Below are positions 58,649 to 64,000 of a stretch of 64,000 nt of DNA, in pieces. Made by a program: the position numbers and the translations under genes. This stretch comes from Flavobacteriales bacterium (lineage in GTDB: Bacteria > Bacteroidota > Bacteroidia > Flavobacteriales_F > PHOS-HE28): NCBI GenBank assembly GCA_020635725.1, contig JACJZF010000004.1, forward strand, positions 62,001 to 126,000, given 5' to 3'. Under the pieces are notes generated by a model. It saw nothing but the letters and a program-made list of their open reading frames with translations, was not told where the DNA came from and made no database searches. Each line of letters starts with the position of its first letter. The first letter of the stretch is position 1.

Positions 58649-60481
58649 TTAGATGCGGGCCTGATAGGTGTACAGCTCGTAATAGCGGCCTTCCTTGGCA
58701 ATGAGTTCGGCATGCGTTCCGCGTTCTGCGATGCGTCCCTGCTCGATCACCAGGATCTCCGTGGCTTGTCGGATCGTGCTCAGCCGGTGTGCGATCACGA
58801 AGGTCGTTCGGTCCTTCACCAACTCGTTCAGGCTCTTCTGGATCAACGCCTCGCTCTCCGTGTCCAGGTTGCTGGTGGCCTCGTCCAGGATTAGGATCTT
58901 CGGGTCGGCCAGCATGGCCCGCGCGATGGCCACCCGCTGTCGCTGCCCGCCGCTGAGCTTCACGCCGCGCTCGCCGATCACGGTGTCCAGTCCCAGCTCC
59001 ATACGGTCGGTGAACTCGTTGACGTAGGCGCTGTTCACGGCCTGCATCAACTGCTCCTCCGTGGCGTCGGGGCGGGGGAAGAGGATGTTCTCGCGGATGG
59101 TGCCCTCGAAGAGGAAGTCGTCCTGCAATACCACGCCCAAGTGACGTCGGTAGCTGCTGAGGCTCACCTTGCTGAGGTCGTGCCCGTCGATGGTCACTGC
59201 GCCCGATGTGGGCGTGAGGTAGGTGGCCACCAGACCGGCAATGGTGCTCTTGCCACTGCCACTGGTGCCCACGAGCGCGATCACGGAGCCCTTCGTTGCC
59301 GTGAAGTCGATGCCGTGCAGCACCTCCTTGCCCTCCTCGTAGGCGAAGTGCACGTTGCGGAAGGCGATCTCGCCTTTCACGTCGTTCAGCACCATGGGCC
59401 GCTGCTCGACGACGTCCTCGGGCTGCATGTTCATGATCTCCTCGGTTCGGTCGAGCCCCGCGAAGGCCTCGGTGAGCTGGCTGCCGATGTTGCTCATCTG
59501 CACGATGGGCGCGATCATGAAGCCGAGCAGCACGGTGAACTGCACGAATTCGCCGCTGGTCAGTTCACCGCCCACCATCTGGTAGGCGCCGATGCCCATG
59601 ATGCCCGCACTCGCCAAGCCCAACAGCAGGGTGCTCATGCTGGTGATGAAGGACGTGGCGGTGAGGCTGGCCTTCACGTTCTCGAAGAGGCGCGCCACCC
59701 CCTGTTCAAAGGTGCGGTTCTCCTGTTCCTCCGCGCCGAAGCCCTTGATCACACGCACGCCGTTCAAGGATTCCGTCAAACGCCCGGTCACTTCCGCATT
59801 GATCACGCCCCGGGTCCGGAAGATGGGACGCATGCGCCCGAATGCCTTCATGGCCACGAAGGCGAAGAAGCCCACGGGCACCAAGGTGAAGAGCGTCATC
59901 CAAGGGCTGATGTAGATGAGCCACACCAGCGAGATCAGCGCGGTGAGCGTGCCGCCGATCAGCTGCACCAGGCCTGTGCCCACCAAGTTGCGCACGCCCT
60001 CCACGTCGCTCATGATGCGGCTCACCAGCGCACCGCTCTTGGTGTTGTCGAAGAAGCTGATGGGCAGCGAGAGGATCTTGCGTTGCACCTGCGTTCGGAG
60101 CTGGCTGATGAGCAATTGTGCCTCTACGCTGAGCAGCTGGGTGAGGATGTAGCTGGTGACGCTCTGCACGATGAGGGCGCCCACGACCGCCGCAAGAAGG
60201 AACCACAGCATATCGAGATCACCTTGCCCTACCACATCATCGAGCAGGTATTTGGTGCTTCCAGGTAACACCATGCCGGCCACGCGGCTCACCACGATCA
60301 GTACCAGACCGATGAAAACGTTGCGCCGGCGCGGCCAGATGTACTGGGCGAAGGCCTTGCGCCAGGTGATCTTGCGCTCAGCTTTGGGCGGCGTGCCTGC
60401 CTTGGCGCGGATTCGGGCTTTGGGCCCATTGGGGGTGCGTTCGGCGCGGGCGGCAACGGTGCGGGTGGAGGTGGTCAGCAT
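58649..60481 (-). CDS. ABC exporter, fused permease/ATPase (MsbA-like)
   Basis: A 610-residue half-transporter. A basic Ala/Pro/Lys-rich N-terminal stretch (~50 residues) precedes six membrane spans (to ~340). The ATPase has Walker A ALVGTSGSGKSTIAG, Q-loop VVLQDDFLFEGTI, signature VKLSGGQRQRVAIARAM, Walker B ILILDEATSNLD and H-loop VIAHRLSTI. It probably works as a homodimer exporting lipid or drug-like substrates. The ATG at 60481 was chosen because codons farther upstream fall in the divergent gene. Confidence 0.9.
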   Translation of the reverse strand: MLTTSTRTVAARAERTPNGPKARIRAKAGTPPKAERKITWRKAFAQYIWPRRRNVFIGLVLIVVSRVAGMVLPGSTKYLLDDVVGQGDLDMLWFLLAAVVGALIVQSVTSYILTQLLSVEAQLLISQLRTQVQRKILSLPISFFDNTKSGALVSRIMSDVEGVRNLVGTGLVQLIGGTLTALISLVWLIYISPWMTLFTLVPVGFFAFVAMKAFGRMRPIFRTRGVINAEVTGRLTESLNGVRVIKGFGAEEQENRTFEQGVARLFENVKASLTATSFITSMSTLLLGLASAGIMGIGAYQMVGGELTSGEFVQFTVLLGFMIAPIVQMSNIGSQLTEAFAGLDRTEEIMNMQPEDVVEQRPMVLNDVKGEIAFRNVHFAYEEGKEVLHGIDFTATKGSVIALVGTSGSGKSTIAGLVATYLTPTSGAVTIDGHDLSKVSLSSYRRHLGVVLQDDFLFEGTIRENILFPRPDATEEQLMQAVNSAYVNEFTDRMELGLDTVIGERGVKLSGGQRQRVAIARAMLADPKILILDEATSNLDTESEALIQKSLNELVKDRTTFVIAHRLSTIRQATEILVIEQGRIAERGTHAELIAKEGRYYELYTYQARI

Positions 60482-60598
60482 GCGGAGGGGCCACGGCTGA
60501 CAATCCCTGGGCCATGTTCCCGCACCAGACGGATTGTCAGTGCCCGTTCGCTTCCCACCTTGCGCCCCCAAGCGCACCAGCGCCGGTGGTGGATTTTC

Positions 60599-61282
60599 AT
60601 GAAGATGCGCTTCAACAAGCTGCTCGACCGGGCGCTGATCCCCAACAACGGCGGTGAACTGTTGCTGTACCAACGTGGCGAGGAGTATGCGATTGAAGTG
60701 GTCGGCATCCGTGGCGAGTTGATGAGCACCGCGATGCACGGTTCGGAGGATGCGTTGGCCGAGCTGGCCTTGAAACGGCTGAAGGCCCCACAGGAGGCGC
60801 ATGTGGTGATCGGTGGCCTCGGTATGGGCTTCACCCTGGCTGCCGTGCTGCGCTTGGTGGGCGACAAGGGCAAGGTGATCGTGGCCGAGCTGGTGCCCGA
60901 GGTGGTCAAATGGAACCACCAGTGGGTCGGCGAACGGTCAGGCCATCCGCTGAAGGACCCGCGCACCATCGTGCACCAAGGCGACGTGCTGGAGCTGATC
61001 CGCGCCGGCAACGGCAGCTACGATGCCATCCTGCTCGATACGGACAACGGCCCCGAAGGCCTCACGCAAGCCGCCAACAACCGATTGTATTCGCACCGCG
61101 GGCTGCAGGCTGCGTTCAAGGCGCTGCGCCCTGGCGGTGTGCTCGCCGTGTGGTCCACCGATCATCACGATCCCTTCACGCGTCGATTGGGACTGGCGGG
61201 TTTTCGCGTGAAGGAGGAGAAGGTCTTCGCCCACCGCGACAAGGGCACGAAGCACCACCTGTGGTTCGCTACGCGGCCGTAA
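60599..61282 (+). CDS. spermidine synthase-like methyltransferase-fold protein
   Basis: A 227-residue protein with the class I Rossmann nucleotide/aminopropyl-donor motif HVVIGGLGMGFTLAAVL, acidic VIVAELVPEVVKWNHQW and SYDAILLDTDNGPEG, as in spermidine/spermine synthases. It lacks the large N-terminal beta-domain of SpeE, so aminopropyl transfer is uncertain; a SAM-dependent methyltransferase is equally possible. ATG at 60599 or 60605. Its stop is 4 bases from the convergent Smr gene. Confidence 0.75.
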   Translation: MKMRFNKLLDRALIPNNGGELLLYQRGEEYAIEVVGIRGELMSTAMHGSEDALAELALKRLKAPQEAHVVIGGLGMGFTLAAVLRLVGDKGKVIVAELVPEVVKWNHQWVGERSGHPLKDPRTIVHQGDVLELIRAGNGSYDAILLDTDNGPEGLTQAANNRLYSHRGLQAAFKALRPGGVLAVWSTDHHDPFTRRLGLAGFRVKEEKVFAHRDKGTKHHLWFATRP

Positions 61283-61285
61283 TGG

Positions 61286-61540
61286 TCAGTGCTTGAACCG
61301 CACGAACAACCTGCCGAAGTTGTCGCGGTCCTTGTCGATGCGATGGTAGGTCTTCTTCACCTCGGGTAGTTGCAAAAAGCGCAGCACCTTCTTCTTCAGT
61401 TGACCGCTGCCCTTGCCGGGGATGATCTCCAGCATGTCGATGCGCCGGTCGACGCAGAACTCCATGGCCTCGTGCAGCGCCCGGTCGATCTGGTCGCCCT
61501 TGTTGAAGATCTCGTGGAGGTCGAGCTTGTGCTTGGACAT
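61286..61540 (-). CDS. Smr domain protein
   Basis: An 84-residue protein consisting of a single Smr (small MutS-related) domain: KLDLHEIFNKGDQIDRALHE, then MLEIIPGKGSGQLKKKVLRF with the signature GKGxG. Smr domains nick DNA or cleave RNA; the stand-alone form here lacks the MutS2 ATPase. The usual DxH and HGxG-like motifs are present as DLH and PGKGSG, so activity is uncertain. Confidence 0.82.
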   Translation of the reverse strand: MSKHKLDLHEIFNKGDQIDRALHEAMEFCVDRRIDMLEIIPGKGSGQLKKKVLRFLQLPEVKKTYHRIDKDRDNFGRLFVRFKH

Positions 61541-61549
61541 GGTTCTTGG

Positions 61550-61987
61550 TCAGTGGATCGGATCGGTAGGCCGGTGAAGCTCGAGGATGAGCTCACCGGA
61601 TTCGGATCTGCCGATGGTTCGATAGCCTGCCATGTGGTAGAATGCGGCCGCGCGGGTCCTGGGAGCTGTGCTCAAACGGAGCACATCGGAGCGGTGCCAG
61701 TACCATGCGGTCGCCGTGTGATGCAACGCCTTCCCGATGCCCTTGCGCTCGTATTCCGGTGCCACGAATATGGCCCAAAGGTTCTGCTTCTCCACGTCCA
61801 CCATTGCGAAGCCCGCTAGTTGCCCATCCCGTTCACCGACCGAGCTCTTCGTATCGCGCGCCATGAAATCGTGGTAGTCCGCCTCCGTCACCACCGATGG
61901 GTCGCTCAACTGGTTCTCGCGGACACGTACGCGGATGGCATGCGCGGCAGGAACATCAGAGGCCAGCATTGGGCGGATCACGTTCAT
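61550..61987 (-). CDS. GNAT family N-acetyltransferase
   Basis: A 145-residue GNAT protein. MNVIRPMLASDVPAAHAIRV is the typical N-terminus; QNLWAIFVAPEYERKGIGKA is the acetyl-CoA binding motif; AAAFYHMAGYRTIGRSESGE is the C-terminal segment. The start at 61987 is fixed by this fold; the frame remains open upstream only inside the hipA-like gene. The substrate is unknown. Confidence 0.85.
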   Translation of the reverse strand: MNVIRPMLASDVPAAHAIRVRVRENQLSDPSVVTEADYHDFMARDTKSSVGERDGQLAGFAMVDVEKQNLWAIFVAPEYERKGIGKALHHTATAWYWHRSDVLRLSTAPRTRAAAFYHMAGYRTIGRSESGELILELHRPTDPIH

Positions 61988-61992
61988 GCCAT

Positions 61993-63306
61993 CTAGAGCT
62001 TGGTCAGATGCAGCTTCCCTATCGCCGCGACCTGCTTCGCATCCACCTCCGCTTCCTTCGCGAATTTCTTCCACTGCTTCACACCCGCCACTACCGCATC
62101 GATGATCGCTTCCGCCTTCTTGATGTTCATGTCCTTCGCCACAGCCAACAGGTCCTTTCGGGTAATGTCCAGCCGTTTGCCATTGATGCTCATCTGGTGC
62201 TGGCGAAGCCACATGTTCGTCGGGTCGTAAGCAAAGGTGATGTCGTAGGCGGGGGAGAGGTGCCACGTGCCTTGCGGGTCCATCAGGAACGAGGTATTCT
62301 TCGTGTGGTCGTCCAGATTGCGGGCGATCACATTGAAGCACATGCGCCGGAACAGTTCCACGGCATCGGGGTAGGGCAGGCTCAGCAGGCGCATCATCGC
62401 GAAGGCCTCTTCGTAGCTGTAGCGCAACGGATCATTGAAATCCATGTGCCCCAAGCCGCATAAGGTGGCCATGTGCAGGCGGTGGGTCTTGCCGGTCTTC
62501 GCATCGATCACCCGGTCGAACCGTTGCGTCAGGAAGTGCGCCCGACCATGCTCCTCCAGCAAGGTGCTCGGCATCATGCTGATCCCGCACGCCATGGCCA
62601 TCAAGTAGTACGCGTATTCAATGCGGCTATAGCCCTTCGGGTCGCCCAGCGCCGCATTCGTCACCCCGTCGAACTTGATCAGGCAGTACGAGAACCCATC
62701 CAAGCCGTCGATCTGGCCACTGCGCACTTCACCGGTCTTGATGTTGTACGCCACGATCGCCTTTGCCCGCGCACCACCGGCCGATGTGCCCACTTGGATG
62801 ATGTCCAGCAGCGCCTCCTTTTCGCCCTTCTTCCGGTTGGTGCGGAAGGCTTCCTTCTGTACCATCACGTTGCGCGCCACCCGCACCAACTCGTCAACGC
62901 GCAAGGCCTCACTGCTCGCTTCCAGCTCGGCATGGCTCGGCTCGAACTCCAAGGCGCCCATGCCGCGGTGACCCAGAAAGCACAGCTTCTCCACCGGATT
63001 CGCTGTGCCATCCGCGCGGTCCTGCTGTTTCAGCCAGGTGTTCAGCAGCGTATCGCCGAAACGGTCCGGCAGGCAATCGGCCAACAGGCCCGGCAACCCT
63101 TTGAAGGTCTCGTCGCGGAGGTTCCCGAAGGTGAATACCTCATCGCCGTCACGGGCTTTGGCCAGCGGCATCATCACCGGCGCCACCTCCAGTCCGCTTT
63201 GCGTGAAGGCACGGTGGTATTGGAAACGCGCACGGTGCAGGGTATCGTCCCACACCACAAGGCCTACGCGTAGCCCCCACAGGGTCACTGTTGCGTGGGT
63301 CACCAT
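61993..63306 (-). CDS. hipA: HipA-family kinase toxin
   Basis: A 437-residue HipA-like Ser/Thr kinase. The family's ATP-binding loop is VGTSAGGARAKAIVAYN, the catalytic motif is NVIARNLDDHTKNTSFL, and the metal-binding segment HLSPAYDITFAYDP follows. E. coli HipA phosphorylates GltX and halts growth until neutralised by HipB. Length is normal (~440). The stop is 5 bases before the GNAT start. The ATG at 63306 lies inside the antitoxin gene (7-base overlap). Confidence 0.92.
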   Translation of the reverse strand: MVTHATVTLWGLRVGLVVWDDTLHRARFQYHRAFTQSGLEVAPVMMPLAKARDGDEVFTFGNLRDETFKGLPGLLADCLPDRFGDTLLNTWLKQQDRADGTANPVEKLCFLGHRGMGALEFEPSHAELEASSEALRVDELVRVARNVMVQKEAFRTNRKKGEKEALLDIIQVGTSAGGARAKAIVAYNIKTGEVRSGQIDGLDGFSYCLIKFDGVTNAALGDPKGYSRIEYAYYLMAMACGISMMPSTLLEEHGRAHFLTQRFDRVIDAKTGKTHRLHMATLCGLGHMDFNDPLRYSYEEAFAMMRLLSLPYPDAVELFRRMCFNVIARNLDDHTKNTSFLMDPQGTWHLSPAYDITFAYDPTNMWLRQHQMSINGKRLDITRKDLLAVAKDMNIKKAEAIIDAVVAGVKQWKKFAKEAEVDAKQVAAIGKLHLTKL

Positions 63307-63665
63307 GTGCTCTTGGGTTTAGGGGGCGTTATGTCCGGCTTCTGACGACCGGCTCGCTTGCGCTGCTTCCTTTGGTACTTCGCTTGGGCCTCTACAAGTT
63401 GGTAGGGTGTAGGCTGCGGCTCTTCGTGGAATCCGTCCAGCACATCCAATTTGTCCATGGCGCGCAGCACCTGCACCAGGGTGAGCAGCGTAGCGGCCCT
63501 TCCGGCCTCCAGCTTCACCACAGTGGTGCGATCCAGGCCAGCGCGCTCGGCCACTTTGGCCTGGCTCAGGTTGCGCTCCAGCCGCATGCGGCGCAGCTCT
63601 TTCCCAAGCTGTTCCACGATCTGGGCATCCTTCAGGATCTTCCAGTTTATGTTGCTTGTAGACAT
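63300..63665 (-). CDS. hipB: HipB-like XRE-family antitoxin
   Basis: A 121-residue protein with a helix-turn-helix (ELRRMRLERNLSQAKVAERA, GLDRTTVVKLEAGRAATLLT) and a basic, Pro/Lys-rich C-terminal tail (QRKQRKRAGRQKPDITPPKP). It is expected to bind its own promoter and the HipA toxin, with autoregulation. The order antitoxin-toxin and the 7-base overlap are typical of the module. Confidence 0.88.
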   Translation of the reverse strand: MSTSNINWKILKDAQIVEQLGKELRRMRLERNLSQAKVAERAGLDRTTVVKLEAGRAATLLTLVQVLRAMDKLDVLDGFHEEPQPTPYQLVEAQAKYQRKQRKRAGRQKPDITPPKPKSTW

Positions 63666-64000
63666 CGTAAATGGCGTTTCAGTGTACTAACGTAGCCATC
63701 ACGCCACAAGTATACGCATTTTCCGCCGGTCTGTTACATTACAACGATTCCTAAGAGCATCATAGTGCGAACAATCGGCAAACAATGATGCTTACTAGCA
63801 ACTATGAATGATCAGAAGACCAGATAATGAGATGATCAGAAGATCCTATGCCGGGTGACAGGGAAGGCGACCCATGGTCTGATCATCTGATCGCCCCATC
63901 GTCTGATCAGTATTAGGGCGTGCCCCCTCGCAAAAGCCTCGGGGTCCGGCTTTCCCCTTCAAGTCCTCGCTCGTCCCTCGCTCCAGGCTTTCCGGTACAA
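63666..64000. repeat. gene-free region with gatcag repeats and a partial dispersed-repeat-like element
   Basis: No credible gene. From 63806 to 63844 and from 63874 to 63910 the motif tgatcag/ctgatca recurs in inverted arrangement (atgatcagaagacca against tggtctgatcat). From 63916 (gggcgtgccccc) to the window end lies a G/C-rich stretch, with ggggtccggctttcccc and repeated cctcgctcgtccctcgctcc words, that resembles dispersed intergenic repeats of Bacteroidota; it is cut by the window edge. The first ~100 bases (63666-63770) are AT-richer and hold the hipB promoter region. Confidence 0.55.

Overview
The window looks like a chromosomal segment of a high-GC member of the Bacteroidota, probably close to the Flavobacteriales. 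The reasons are five secreted proteins with type IX secretion (T9SS) C-terminal signals (type A and gliding-motility type B), a TonB-dependent receptor with a carboxypeptidase-regulatory-like N-terminus, a menaquinone cluster, a two-protein AddAB-like helicase/nuclease, a ribosomal protein THX homologue, and recurrent TAnnTTTG-like -7 promoter elements. No rRNA, CRISPR array, transposase or prophage genes were seen.

Layout. 1-5.7 kb: end of a RecD-like helicase, a phosphopantetheinyl transferase, a T9SS-exported hydrolase-fold protein and a TonB receptor. 5.7-14.5 kb: a DUF2214 membrane protein, then ccmB-ccmC-ccmD-ccmE-(repeat spacer)-ccmF for cytochrome c maturation, running into a DUF2520 oxidoreductase, a KdsC-like phosphatase, a UbiA prenyltransferase and Maf. 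14.6-22 kb: a secreted coiled-coil protein, a large PKD/SprB-repeat T9SS protein, and the overlapping trio PASTA protein / T9SS protein / RluA pseudouridine synthase. 22-28.3 kb (minus): a tightly coupled menaquinone operon (hotdog thioesterase, menF, menD, menA, menC, menE) without menB. 28.3-30 kb: an orphan OmpR-type response regulator and a T9SS protein. 30-39.3 kb: AddB-like and AddA-like proteins separated by a small conserved-looking protein, a PKD-repeat T9SS protein and a GNAT acetyltransferase. 39.4-46 kb: a small secreted protein, then (minus) a START-like protein with a histone-H1-like tail, an LptF/G permease, two glycosyltransferases and ribBA.

46-50.2 kb: a CAU-anticodon tRNA, an NTF2-like lipoprotein, rhomboid protease, GmhB, a class IV aminotransferase, YqgE, PdxH and a THX-like ribosomal protein with an H1-like tail. 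50.3-56.6 kb: TrmH-type methyltransferase, HU, the recQ-mpg-fmt operon, ilvE and a membrane J-protein. 56.7-61.5 kb: a secreted CarboxypepD-like protein, an unknown protein, an ABC exporter, a spermidine-synthase-like protein and an Smr protein. 61.5-64 kb: a GNAT protein, a HipBA-type toxin-antitoxin pair, and a gene-free repeat-bearing end.

Most genes are ordinary housekeeping or envelope functions. The least ordinary signals are two unrelated core domains carrying histone-H1-like Lys/Ala/Pro tails within 5 kb, a CcmE with Cys replacing the heme-binding His, a secreted hydrolase fold lacking its nucleophile, a mismatched anticodon stem in the tRNA, identical promoter-like 10-mers in front of the addA-like and addB-like genes, and repeat elements interrupting the ccm operon and ending the window.
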